A DNA stretch of 64,000 nucleotides from Labyrinthula sp. Ha (GCA_015227615.1 JAALGZ010000059.1:1-64000); one strand, 5' to 3'. Positions 11,826 to 23,702 are shown, counted from the stretch's first letter. Translations and numbers: made by a program. The notes: generated by a model not told the origin, from the letters alone.

Positions 11826-12545
11826 CTAGACAATATTTTCATTTTTAAATTCAGTACACGTTTTTACCAAAATAATATATTCTTCTTCTGTAAACAAAAT
11901 ATCTAAGTGAATATAATAAGAAAAATACTGAGTTTTACTTGTTGAAACTGAACTCAACTTTTTAGAAAGAAATGGTATATCTTTGAATAGTAAATAACCT
12001 TTTATCTCTTGTTGCTGATCTACTAAAGTTCTATTCATTATAGAACAGAAGAAATAACAAAAACGCCGTTCATGACATTAGAAAGATACATCACACCTTT
12101 TAACTTCAGATAAAGCTTCTCTGTACAAGAAAACACCATCAGGCAAAATTGTAGCTTTCTGATAATACATATTTTTGTTTTTCACATATCCATCTTTAAA
12201 GATGTCACGAAGAAATTTTTAAAAATACCAAGTACAAAAGCTGCGTAAAATACATACCGAGTAAATATTTTAATGAAGAAGCTCAAGAGAAACAAGAAAG
12301 GGATCCAGAAAATAGAACTAGGGCAAGAAATTACATTCTTCAGTTTCTTCTTAATATTCCATAAATGAAGACAGCAAGAAAAAATTTTAAAGACCCAAAT
12401 TAGGAATATTTTTACCAGGAATAATACTTCCTATAGCGTTTCTCGTGCAAATTATATTATTCTCTTCAGCAAACTCACCAAGACCTTCTAAAATTTTATC
12501 TCTTGAAGAAATAGGATCAGGAAAATAAGAAACAAACATAAAATA
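11826..12545 (-). pseudogene. Decayed second copy of the Cys-rich membrane protein gene
   Basis: Aligns along its length with the intact gene at 4402-5136. The initiation codon is changed (ATA where the other copy has ATG, near 12545), and a one-base deletion follows within the first dozen codons. Further frame breaks occur through the membrane-segment region. Only the 3' portion (11826-12038, last ~70 codons) is still open. Within it, 169 bp (11879-12047) are identical to 4458-4626 of the intact gene, whereas the DNA on either side matches at only roughly 80%. That sharp edge suggests recent gene conversion from the live copy into the dead one. The last ~14 codons differ from the live gene. 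Confidence 0.85.
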
Positions 12546-12665
12546 TTTGCTATATTATTCAACTATAAAACTCTACTTTATTTTTCTTTTGAACAGGAGA
12601 AAGAAGGCAATACGGAAACAGGAATAAAAACAAGCTAATTTCTGGTTGAACCTCTCTTAAAGAAT

Positions 12666-13273
12666 TTTTCACAGCAGAGAAATATAAAGAATATACCAAA
12701 TCGTAAATATTTTTATCAGCAACGTTATCAAATATAGCATTCTGAACGAGTTCTAACTATATCAACTTAATATGAATCTACCCCTTGTTTTCGAGATGGT
12801 TCCCTTTGTTTTACTGTGGTATTGCACCATTGTGTTTCAATAAGATATTCTTGTGTTGAGTTTATTCAAACTTTTATAAATATATATTGTTATAAAATAA
12901 ACCTTCATATTTACTTGTAAATACTATATTAATAAGTATATCTAAGAACATATAAACTTATTTTTTCAAAAGAATCTATAGAACTCAATTAAAACATATT
13001 CTTTTTTACATTGCTTTGTTGAAACAACAAATCCCCTTACCAAAATGAGATCAGTTACATATTCCTTTTACATCTTTAACTAATGTATAGATTTATATCA
13101 TTTTAAGTATATAATCTTGATTCTATACAAAAGATATCAAGAGTATTTGTATGAGAACACGAAAAAAATCCACTTTGCTAATTCTTAGTATCTAGAAGAA
13201 ATGCTTTATTTCGCAAAAAAGCTATCCTGACTCTTCTTTAAATCTTAAATACATAAAATTTTGCATTCTTATT
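12666..13273. other. Intergenic, nothing recognised
   Basis: AT-rich spacer between the duplicated block and gene C, with dense stops and no motif. Homology to the flank of the first block fades near 12665. Confidence 0.5.
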
Positions 13274-13861
13274 TTAGTTTGCAATTTCATTTACCATAAT
13301 ATTAATAAGAGTAATAACTCCACCTAATCCAACTGCTGAAAAAGAAACTGCATCACCAGTGATATCATTAAATACTTCACATACATCATCCAATACCAAC
13401 TCACATCCAAAATCTGCTGCAATCTCAGTCACAAGTCCCCCTAATCCAACTTCATTAGCTTCACAAAAACCATCTTCACATTTTAATCCACAAAAAGCTA
13501 GCTGAGGTAAGACTTCAAGAAACTCTGGAATACATAATCCAGGCTCACCCAAAATAGCAGTAATTTGGTCAGCTTTTTCTTCAATAGATAACTCGTCATT
13601 GTCGATAATTGCATCCAACTGTTCAAGTTCTTCATCAGATAAATCTTTAGATATTTCCGCTGCAACTTCAATTAAATCAGAAGCACAGTCTAGAATATCT
13701 TCATATTCAAGAAACTCGCATTCTTGACGAGTTGAAGTTACTTTAGTGTTGCTCATTACCAAATTGTTAAGAGCATTTGCAAATTTGTCAACATAAAGAG
13801 CTCTATCTTCTAAACCTTGAACAAAAATAGGTGCAAATCCAAGTAAATATTGAAACTTCAT
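13274..13861 (-). CDS. Secreted eight-cysteine protein, copy C
   Basis: Intact 195-residue single-exon gene on the minus strand, starting at the ATG at 13861. Signal peptide about residues 1-16 (MKFQYLLGFAPIFVQG), then a DR-containing short propeptide-like stretch as in the other copies. Eight cysteines are conserved (C-x10-C, PGLC, FC-x3-C-x4-C, GC-x7-C), followed by a Gly/Val/Ile-rich hydrophobic tail. With D it forms the MKFQYL subtype; both carry VCEVFN-ITGDA before the tail. The acidic middle (DLSDEELEQLDAI, ELSIEEKADQI) matches A, B and D and may be a pair of helices. The 9-mer TCTACATCG (plus strand, 13926-13934) lies 65 bp upstream and recurs upstream of D. Function unknown. Confidence 0.87.
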   Translation of the reverse strand: MKFQYLLGFAPIFVQGLEDRALYVDKFANALNNLVMSNTKVTSTRQECEFLEYEDILDCASDLIEVAAEISKDLSDEELEQLDAIIDNDELSIEEKADQITAILGEPGLCIPEFLEVLPQLAFCGLKCEDGFCEANEVGLGGLVTEIAADFGCELVLDDVCEVFNDITGDAVSFSAVGLGGVITLINIMVNEIAN

Positions 13862-13925
13862 TCTTTTCTTTTTATTTATTTTATTTTTTTGTTTTTAATT
13901 TGTTTGAATTGATTTGTAAAATATA

Positions 13926-13934
13926 TCTACATCG
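13926..13934 (-). promoter_or_regulatory. Shared upstream 9-mer, copy C
   Basis: CGATGTAGA on the coding strand lies 65 bp upstream of the C start. The same 9-mer lies 54 bp upstream of D (23694-23702). It may be a promoter element or simply common ancestry of the two flanks. It is absent before A and B. Confidence 0.3.
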
Positions 13935-13939
13935 TACTT

Positions 13940-14640
13940 AATTTCACAGAGCCAATATTTTGTGAAGCCTTACTTTTCTGGGTATGGATTTTCAAACTGC
14001 TTATTAATATTTTTCTATTATATTTGTGTTTGGGTCTTTTTCGAATATACAGTTTATTCGTTTTGTTATACTAGTTGATTTACGAGAACGTACTTTAGCT
14101 TCTTGAACCTGGAAACCCAACCAGGAATGCACAAAGCAAAAAATTAAAAGTTTGCAGTTTGTTTTAAGAGTTGAATATAATTCAGACCCTAAAAAAGAAA
14201 TTATATTTCTATTCCCAATTATTCTCAAGATATCTTTCTATTATGTGGTATGTTTTTCTTGGTTACATAAATTTAATTATTAATCCCATTTGAAAAAATA
14301 ACTAAGACGGGAATAATAGTCTCAAAATATCTCGATTCTTTAAATTCCGTATTATATATAAATTATAAGATATCAAAAAGTTTTTGAGACGAGACTTGAG
14401 AGAATATATTTAATGAATTTTACAAACCCGATGTAAAAATATATTTTTAGATACCTGTATACAACACCCATTAGAAAATATTCTAAAGAGAGTTCCATGG
14501 AAGTACCAATTGAGTTTAAGGACCAAACACTGTATGAAACTATGGGCTGACCCATACTTTCAACAGTAAAACTATTATTGATATTACGTTACTTCCATTT
14601 GTAGATGCTTTGAGCGTAAGGATCAATATTGTTCCAATAA
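13940..14640. other. Intergenic, nothing recognised
   Basis: AT-rich spacer with short random frames. No family motif or repeat structure seen. Confidence 0.45.
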
Positions 14641-14649
14641 CATCTTGAT

Positions 14650-15720
14650 TCTGGTGCATGATTTCCCAAAATTGGTGGTTTCTAAAGTCCAATCCAAGAA
14701 CAAAGAAAACAACAATCACGACTGTAAAAGATCGAAAGGTGCCAGTTTGAGTGATCTAGTGGTCCAGGGGCAAGATAATATCGATCCAGATGGCTTAAGA
14801 CATTTAATTGGATGATTCGCAGCGATTTATGTCCAAGGTTCACGTTTCCAGCTATATATTCCTCTCTCGACGTGTTTTTGTCTACATCCAGGTTCCAGGA
14901 GGTCAATTACGAACCCCATCGGGGTATTTCTATGTTGCTTATTAATCTTTTAGCTGTTCAATTATGACTGTCAGATACTTGTTGTTGATATTTTCACGTT
15001 GTTTAATTGAAGTTGCACGATTTGACGATTCCAGGGTTTCCAGTTCCTTAAGCTCCATCCACGTTCAAGGGAATGATATGTTATCAGGTTGTGATGGTTT
15101 CAGGTTGGTGTTGGGGTTGCTTCTCTTGATACTGTTATGTCTTGGTTTTTTTCCTTCTATCTGCCTGGTGCTTTTCCTCAGGGTGTAGAGAATTCCAAGC
15201 CAGTCGGCTGTGCTTAAGGTTAGGAGAGAGCATCCAGCTCTTCTCCTGGGCGTTGTGAGTGGGTAGATGAGAGGTTCACAGCACTGCTTACTAGGCTGTG
15301 TTCAGGATTTTGTGAAGTTGAAGTTGTAGTTTCATGGTCAGGAGGGACCTGTTCGTCGTGTTCTTCCAAATGTTCCGTGACAGTGTTTTGCTGAAGTGCT
15401 TGGTCTAGAGATATTGTTTTACAGAGATATTATGGTGTTCCAGGTTCCACAACAGTTGTTTCACGTGCTGCAGCTAGTTGGGCATCTACAGTTTCTCGTT
15501 CGCTGAAGTCTTGGATTCTTTGTTCTGCAAGTTCACAGACGTTTATATCTCGATCCTGCAGGTTGAAGCTCATATTCTCCAGGTTGTCGATTTTCTTTTC
15601 TACAGTTTAAAAAGTCTGTTGAGTCTCTTCTTGATGGCAACGGTAATCTTTCAATTCTGACAGTTATGTAAGAGGGGTGAGAGTGTAAGTGAAAAAACGA
15701 TCCTTTTTTGGTTTTCCTGT
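14650..15720 (-). mobile_element. Probable 5' part of a second LINE: ORF1-like coiled coil and an ORF2 beginning
   Basis: Minus strand. From about 15640 to 15220 a largely open frame reads VEKKIDNLENMSFNLQDRD, then CELAEQRIQDFSERE, a heptad-rich coiled coil. A Ser/Thr/Gln/Glu-rich segment follows, with one internal stop. This looks like the coiled-coil ORF1 protein of a non-LTR retrotransposon. Further along (14906-14682) GHKSLRIIQLNV resembles the first strand of an APE endonuclease domain, with which ORF2 usually begins; the resemblance then fails. Base composition is richer in G+C than the surroundings. Because it lies 3' of a polymerase domain in the same orientation, it is more likely a second, truncated insertion than the tail of the first. 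The assignment rests on pattern only. Confidence 0.45.
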
Positions 15721-15749
15721 TCAAGATGGTCAACTTTAGAAGGTAGCTG

Positions 15750-18330
15750 AACTAGTTCAGGTTACTGTTTGCTCTTGTTGTTTTGTCCAAGACTGCTTCT
15801 TCTAATCCCGAAGTGCTAAAGATTGCTTCCAGATATTTCTTCTTGGTTGTTCCCTATAATGTTTGTTTATTTACTTCGATGTTTGGAACACTTTTATTGA
15901 ACAAACTAGTCAATCTGTCTTCTGCATGTGAAACTACATGGGTCTTTGTTCTTGGATGGCTTTTTGTCCAATCGCAGGATCTAGAAACCCGGTGACGATT
16001 CAGTGATCTTTCAGTTTGGAAGAAGCGGTCTTACCTTTCACAATGAAACTTCCAAAGAAGTCTATTAACCAAAGCGTCAGGTATTTTATTCTTATATTCT
16101 AGGTACTTTTTCCATACACATGATCTTCGTTTTGTTGGTAATCATTCCCAATCCAGTGATATGTTCCAGTTTTGCTAGTTTTTAAACAAGATTAATTACT
16201 TGAGAATCGTCCTTTAGAAATTCAACTACATCATCTGCGAAAGCCATGAGTTTTACTTGTTCAGTTCCAAGGTTAACTTTTTCATGTGTATCATCTTTTA
16301 GGCGATGTATGATGATGTCCAGTGCTACGATAAAGAGAGTTGGTGACAAGCTATCACCTTGCATGGCTCCTTCCAGAATTCTTTTTATTTTGAATTGTTT
16401 TCTCCTTCAGCTACTTTGACTTTTGCTAGACTGTAGAGGTACTTAATCTTTTTTATTAATGATTTAGGTACTCCATGTTGTCTGAGCGAAAGACGGATAA
16501 AGCTGTGTGAAACTGAGTCAAAGGCTTTCTTGAAGTCGACAAAAGGCATCTTGACTCCAACATTCTCCGTTACAATTTTCGTAATTATTCGCTTTAGCAT
16601 TTTGATCTTGTGGGTTGTTGCACAATGTTTATGAAAACCTGCTTGATATGAAGGTATTTTTTCAACAATGTTCTCTAGCCGGCTATTGATGATTTTCGTT
16701 AACACTTTGAAAGATGCTTGGAGCAACGTTATTGGCCTGCATGATGAAAATTTTTTTTTCGCCTTTGCCTTTTTGCAAGAATATTACTTTGCCTTGACAA
16801 AATGTTGTTTCTTCATTTTTCTTAAGTTTACCTTCTCTGAAAAATCTTTGGGTGATTTTTATTAGGTGCTTTTGAAATTGGTTAGAGTATTTGGGAACTT
16901 CGTTTACAACACCGTCATCTCCGCTAGCTTTATTGTTTCTGGTTGATTTTAGGATGTTGATGATTTTTCTTTACTTGGAGTGTTGTGTTCAAGTGTGGAG
17001 GTGGATTGGGACTTAAAATTGAGTCATTTATGGTAATTTTATTTTTCTTCTGTAGTTATATTCTCTGTTTGATGAGCTAGATTTTTCTGGGTCTCATGGA
17101 TTTGGTTCCGCAATGTTTTCAGTCTATTTTCCAATGATATTGTATTATTTTGTCCGTTTTTAGTTGTTCCTCCCAAGCTGTATTTCTTTTTTTGAAAGTT
17201 TTTCTTTATTCTGTTATATTGTCGAGAGTTGTTGGTGTTGAAGCTTGTTTCGATTCCTGTGCATATCTTATTTAAGTATGTATTCTTTTTCGCAACTGAA
17301 GCATTTTAGACTTTCCTGGACGTCCTTCTTCTTTCTTCCTCCGACGCTGTGCTCCACTTTTGCCGTTTTAACTTGATGAATTCAAGGATGATTGGATAAT
17401 TCTTTCGATGAAAGCCTTTACATTTCTTGGCGGAACCAGCTCTTCTACTGCTTCCCTTGTTGTCTATGTGAGTTGATAATAATTCACGTCTTCGGTTTCA
17501 AGTTCTGTATTTTGCCACTTAGTTTAGAGAGTCTTGTCAAACTACTTGTTGCACATTTTTAAATAGGTCGATACATCTTTTTCTGCATTGTCTTTAGGCT
17601 TGGTTTTAGGGTGTGTGTTGCTGATGGATATTTATATGCCCATGTGGCCTTTCGGTTTATGGTGCCAAATGCCGTTGATGATCTTTCTGTTAACTTTGAA
17701 GGATGTGATTGCTGTGGGTTTGTTGCTGATAATGAAACCTATTTCCGATGATTCCATCTGCTTATTCCATGGTTTGAAGGTTGCATGTCTCCTGGGTCTT
17801 TTCTTTCCTGTCTTGTGCCTATAATTTACTTTGTCTATCGTGTTCTGGAGCATAAATTCTTCTAACATCTTGCCGTTCCTGTTGCTTTCTGAGGATATTT
17901 CTACTTGCCGCTGGAATCCTTTCGTGTTCTCTCAACCTAGGCATTCCAATCATCTCCAATAAGTGTAAACTTTCTTTTGTTCACTCTTCTCATTACTTTT
18001 TCCTTTTAACATTTCTAAAAACTTTTCCTATTGCCGGGCCGGTATTTCACTTTGGGGTGTGTACACGCTTACTAAATTAAGTTGTCTTTGTTACTTGTTC
18101 TGATTTTAACGACTAGGATCCTGTTGCTCCCTCGTTAGGTGTCAGCTACGTACAAAACAAGTTCCTGGTATATAAAGATCGATAAGCCAGTGTAGCTGGA
18201 ATCATCCTGCAAGACAAACCTCCTCCCTTTTCTGTTTTGACTGGAATTCTTGTTTATTTTTCAAGTCTTTCAACACCTTCCTGTCTAACTTCTCAAACTA
18301 GAGTCAGGAGGGACAGAAGTTTATCCATAA
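15750..18330 (-). mobile_element. LINE relic with APE endonuclease and reverse transcriptase
   Basis: Non-LTR retrotransposon remnant read 18330 to 15750. Endonuclease-like pieces come first: IRTSNKDNL and LVSVYTPQ near 18090-18040, then NRNGKMLEEF, HATFKPWNKQ and IGFIISNK (17870-17720), the usual order of the APE fold. A basic linker follows (about 17500-16900), then the polymerase: KGKGEKK, SFKVLTKIINSRL, YQAGFHKHCATTHKI, FVDFKKAFDSVSHSF (16726-16385), MQGDSLSPTLF and FADDVVEFL (16364-16182). The catalytic aspartates of VDFKKAFD and FADD are present. The frame is interrupted several times: between the linker and MLQASFKV near 16730, between the two polymerase pieces near 16375, and by stops in the endonuclease and thumb regions. 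It is not active. The clade cannot be fixed by eye; an RTE- or L1/Tad-like element is possible. Confidence 0.82.
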
Positions 18331-18349
18331 ACTTTATTATTGTAGAGAT

Positions 18350-21300
18350 TTTGCATTAAGCTAGACCACCAAGGTTAAGTGAGAGTATCTTGGAAATCAT
18401 TCTTACTAGATTGTGAAGTTTGAGCACCCCTGGAGGCAGTGATTTGACTTAGGCTCAGCCTCAAAAACATTTTTTTTTTCATTTTTTCTATTTAACAAAA
18501 TTTTATTTCACCCTCTACAGAAACCACCAACGGTGGAAATTATTAGTCTTTCTCAGTACAGCCTGAGTCACTAAGATTCATACACTATATTTATTCTCCT
18601 TTTACTCATATATATATATATATAATTATGTACGAAGAATTAAACTAGTTCAATAGTTACTGAATATCTTAACTCACTTACCCAAATAAACAAAAAGTAA
18701 CTCAAACAACAAACTTTAAATGCAAAACATTCACAAACATAGATATAATTGTCGTCATCAGAAAACTGGTGAAGAATTTAATACATATTCATAAAACAGG
18801 TATACAATGCAAGAATTATTATTTTTGAAGAAACTTATCCCCCTTTGGCTGTACAAGTTCTACCCAGTGAAACTGCAAAGAAATAGTGAAATATTGATAC
18901 TTACTATCGAGTGTTATAAACATTAAAAATGAATTTTACCTAGCCTTCTTCTTTAATTGGATGTCATTGGTTTTGTTTTTTTAGACTAATATTCCTTGCA
19001 GTTAGTTACCCTCTTCTGTTAAGGTTAGCAACAAGTTGTCATGAACTTCTTATGGTTGATGTTCGTAAGGTTAATACTAGAATAGTAATCCTATTTACTG
19101 CAACTTCAGTCACATTTTGAACCCATCTCTCTTATATTAACCGAGGAAAAGCAAGATATACATCTAATATCATGAACAGCTTTAAAACAAGACAAATACC
19201 ATGAAGTAGTATCAGGTGATAAGAAACATTTCATGTTCTTTACTTATTTGTTCTTTGCTGTAATTGTGTTGCCAATGGGGGTTATATCAATTAGCAAATG
19301 ATCATTATAAACCGGCCACAGATACTAAGAGTATCATTCTTGTTTAAAACCAGACTATTGAAATATTTGAGTCAAGGGTTAGTATCTGTACGAATTTAAA
19401 AATAGAGTAACAGGCAGCCAACGTATTCTACTAGTTTTCTCTTTTAATAAAATAGGTCGAATGTTACAATTTCCCAGGAAAAACTTTATTCTGGATCTTG
19501 TGGATTAGTACGTTTTGGCTTTATCGTTTTCTTAAGTTTTGCACGACAAAATTAACATTGTATGTTATTCCTTTGTAGATTGATGGTTGCTAAAACTGAA
19601 TAAATCTATTACTCACAATAAGCATTGTGCAATCACTGCAGGGACTTTATCCAAACAACAAAATGCAAGGTTAGGTAAATTATTCAGTTATTGTCAGACC
19701 TTAAACTATTCATTAATACTAATCAAAATGACACTTTGTCTTGAATGGGTTGGTTAAGAGACATAACGGATTTACGAGCCAGGGGAGTGTTACTTCCTTG
19801 GTAAAATACTCGTACCATATATTACCAAACAAGAACACCAAGAAAAAGAAAAAACTATAATTTGAAAAAAAAACCGTTGCCAGAGAATATACTTCTTATA
19901 TTAATTAGGTAGAATTTCATTATATTCTCTTTCAAATAATATTATTTCATGAAATAACGTGTCTTAAATTTGAATGCATAACTGAGTAAAGTGATTTATC
20001 TCGACATGGTGCTGTGCTAGTGGAATAGGCAGAGCACCTTCAAAATTTTATGCCAATGTGAGTAGTAATACATTTGAGTACTTAAATCAGCTTTTGACTT
20101 ATCAAATATGGCAACTGAGAATTCAAATAAGTCAACAAAAAGAAATTATTTTAATATTCAAGGTCAAAAACAGAACTGGGTTTAGTAATCACACACCATA
20201 AGTGTTACTCTTGTTGTGGATGTTAAGTAAAATCAAGATCTTTTTTGCCTTGAGACTAACTCGGTGACCTATTAGAGCCATCGTTGGGTTATAGCTCGAG
20301 CTTTAGATATATGTCATTTAATCTAAGCTTGAAAAAAATGAATCACTCTGTAATTATTAATCCATTCTAAGTGTTTCGGATTTACAGGAAATAAATTTCT
20401 TCTAATTAAATTATTTTTTGCTTAGGTGAATTTCTATCTATTCTTTTTTTTATTCCTTAACTAGGTTGTAGGTAGTACAGTGTTGAAATGATTGGTCATT
20501 TACCTTCAAATCTGCAGTGCTTTTGAATTAATCAATTTCTCGAAGGTCTTTCAATACATCGTTTTATACACAATCTGGTGTCTGATTGTGCTACCTGTGT
20601 TTCCTTATTGTTTGCAATACTGTTGAAAGAAACATCTTGGTGCCAAACTTATTGTAACTATCATCTAGTCCCCAATGATCCAACATGTTATTTATGTAGC
20701 TCTGAGTGTTTCTTTATGTGTAATAGATTCCTTAAGTTCTGTCAGTATATATATATTCAGTCTGTTGTTCGGAATATTACCACAGCACTCGTTATTTTTT
20801 ATTAAGGTCTTAGGGTGAAAACATATTCCAACTACTACTTGTTTTTTCTATTTGCGCCTAAATACAAAACTATTCAAGTTAGGCCCGTTTATTGATGTCA
20901 TATACATGTGTTAACAGTATTATTGTTTACAATACTAATATAAATATAAGAAGTTCAACTATTCAATCAGTTTCCAACCTGTTGCAACATGCCTTTAACT
21001 TTAATAACATATGCCTTATGAATCTCTTTATACCTTGGTAACAATATGTCTGAATCTGAAATACTTTTCACTAAAAAAAGGCAAAGAAATTTCTTGAAAA
21101 CGAGTAAATTGCTGTTTTTTATCTAACCCATCGATTCCATTTCTTTTACAAGTATAACTATAACTTCGTAAAGGTAACAAATATCTCTCTCCCGCTTCCT
21201 ATTTAGCATTAATTTCAAGAAACTATGTACATCTACTCGTAGATATTAGCCATTAAGCGCTTATTATACCGAGAAACATAATATATCCCTTGTAACACCC

Positions 21301-23049
21301 ATTATCATTAGTCCGCCATCTTTACTATCAGCTTCATAAAACTGCTGTTTTAGTATTATGTTTTAATCTCTTACATAATATAACAAATGGGGTACCTGCC
21401 TTTGCCCTTTATATTATTCTTACATTTATTTGTATGGTTTGGAATCTTATTTCTCATCAGGAGTGAACTTCAGTAATATCGCTTCAATGATAAACTAAAA
21501 TGTGAAAAAAACATATCACATATGCATCAACTTATGAGACTAACTTAATAACTAAGCTTGGAAAAACAAATCTAGCTGTTCAAAAATAAATGATAGCATT
21601 ATTCGATTACCCTGCATTTACCTGTCCACATGTTGGTGATTTTACTTCAAGCTTAGATCAAAAAAAATGTTGCCGGTGTACATATACTCTTGCCGCTATT
21701 TACGGCTTTTGTTATTCATATTTTCCTATTAGTTTCACGGGGATTTATTTCAACCTATGCTAAGGTCTCCATTGACATCTTAAGATTATAACAATTATAT
21801 ATATATTACTCTGCTAACTCCAATAACTTTATTCTGTTTTCAAAACGTTCTTTTTTCACAATTAAAAAATAAAACAAAGAAATAAAATCTAAGTTTTGAC
21901 GGCTAAATTGATTTCTCTATCAAAAATATTCTCATTTGGGGACCTATCAGACAGAGAAACTAGTTTCACAAACCCTAACTGTAATCACAGGTAATTTTAG
22001 AATTTATTCCACTACCTGTATCAGCTCAAAGTTTATAGAGCAACATAAATTGCACATTAAGACAAGGAAGAAGTTCTAACAAAAGTGCATACTCAGAGGG
22101 CGACGGGGCAGGATGAAACACAAACCAAACAACAAAAACTTCTAGCCGAAGTTTTCCACAAGACTTTACTAAAGCGTCAAACTGAGCAAACTGAGACTAT
22201 GCCCAAAATATTAACTTAATGAAACACCGTGAATCGGAAAATTAATACATGTGTTAATTTCCAACAAAAACATCTCCTTTCCTACTATTTATAAGAAAAA
22301 TCTTTATATATTATATTCCAATTAATTTATTTATTTAAGCAAAATAAACTATGTTCAAAAAATAGTTTAAGGAAGTAAAACAAATAAAAAAGCTGGAATT
22401 ATTGTAATAATAGAATAAGGGCTTGATGGATAAATCCTCGGCATTAATAAGTATGACTTAATTAAGCAACAAACAAAGTACATGGCAAGAATGTTGTGAT
22501 TAACTCTTATTGGGTTCGCTGATATTTCTTGTACAACTTAGCAAAACACCATTTTAGCTGTCGATTCATTTTATTATATTTATACTTTATCTCATACTTC
22601 GAAGATGTTAGAAGTATATAACTTAGTTGTAAGTTGTTCAGTTTCTAATCGAGAATGAAGAGCCTAGATAAGTTTCCCTTTAGCTTGTATAAATCTGTTT
22701 CAGTAGTTTGTCCAAAGATGGCAAGTAGTCAAGTGTCTATGAATTTAAGTAATTAAAGTAAACTCCTATAATTATTAAAGACTACAACGAAAAAATAAAT
22801 AATACGTTCACTATTTTTTTTAAAGTAGAACTTTTTTTGCAAAAAAACATGATTTTTCTCTTAATTTTCTCTATGACTGTTTCTCAAGCACTTTCCTTTT
22901 ATTTACTTTTCCCCAGTTTTATGGTTTTATTATATTTATTTTGTAGAAACTTTATCTTGAAGTTTCATATTAAAATTTATTTTTGTATGAAAAGCAAAAC
23001 CCTTTGATTCATATTATATTTTAAATACATAGACCAGATAAACTTGTAC
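18350..23049. other. Long gene-free stretch
   Basis: No coding region, RNA gene or element could be supported. A T-run near 18470-18480, a (TA)n run near 18608-18624 and other simple AT tracts are the only structures seen. Several short frames (for example 20578-20805, Cys-rich by chance) have no motif or splice context. Confidence 0.5.
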
Positions 23050-23640
23050 TTAATGTCCAATTGCATTTACCAAAGTACCAATCACTGCAACTAAAGTTGC
23101 AAACATAGCTCCAGTTAATCCTCCAGCATCACCAGTAATTTCATTGAATACTTCACATACATTGTCCAATACCAACTCACATCCAATTTTTGCTGCCGCG
23201 TCACTTAATACCTCAGTAACTTCAGCCTCATTTTTTTTACAAAACCCACCACCACAAGAAATTTCACAAAATGCTGCTAGTGGAAATACTTCAAGAAACT
23301 CTGGAGTACAAAGTCCAGGTTCACCAAGTATTGCACTCAATTGCTCAGCCTTTTCCTCCAGAGATAATTCATAATTAGAAAGGATTTCGAACAATAAATC
23401 TGTATCCTCAAGTGACTAGTTCTCCAGAATTTCTTCCAGTGCTTGGGCAAATGGAGCCTTGCACTCGCTAATAGCTTCATATTCTTCTACAAAATCACAG
23501 GTTTGGCGCGAAGATAACCCTGCGCGAATACCTTCAATATTCTGAATTAGCAAATTTGAAGTTTGCTCAAGAACTAATTCTCTTTCAATTCTTCCGAAAA
23601 CAACCATTGGCATAACAGCAACTAAGTATTGAAACTTCAT
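23050..23640 (-). pseudogene. Secreted eight-cysteine protein, copy D, with one in-frame TAG
   Basis: Full-length family member (196 codon positions) starting at the ATG at 23640. The signal peptide (MKFQYLVAVMPMVVFG), all eight cysteines and the hydrophobic tail are present. The single defect is a TAG at codon 75 (23413-23415), between the second cysteine and the acidic helices, where the other copies have leucine (KDLS/RDLS/GDLS). A TTG-to-TAG change would explain it. The frame is otherwise uninterrupted and the downstream part looks normal apart from SCGGGFC replacing SCEDGFC. It is therefore either a very young pseudogene, a polymorphic null, a read-through gene or a sequencing error. It shares the TCTACATCG upstream 9-mer with copy C. 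Confidence 0.85.
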
Positions 23641-23693
23641 TTTTTTCCTTTCTTTCTTGTATTGGTTTTGTTTTTATTTATTTGGATAAGGTG

Positions 23694-23702
23694 TCTACAT
23701 CG
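23694..23702 (-). promoter_or_regulatory. Shared upstream 9-mer, copy D
   Basis: CGATGTAGA on the coding strand lies 54 bp before the D start, matching the element before copy C. Promoter function is inference. Confidence 0.3.

Noticed and set aside
20578-20805. Cys-rich 75-codon frame considered as a fifth secreted protein
   Set aside because: The cysteine spacing does not fit the eight-Cys family and there is no signal peptide or start context.
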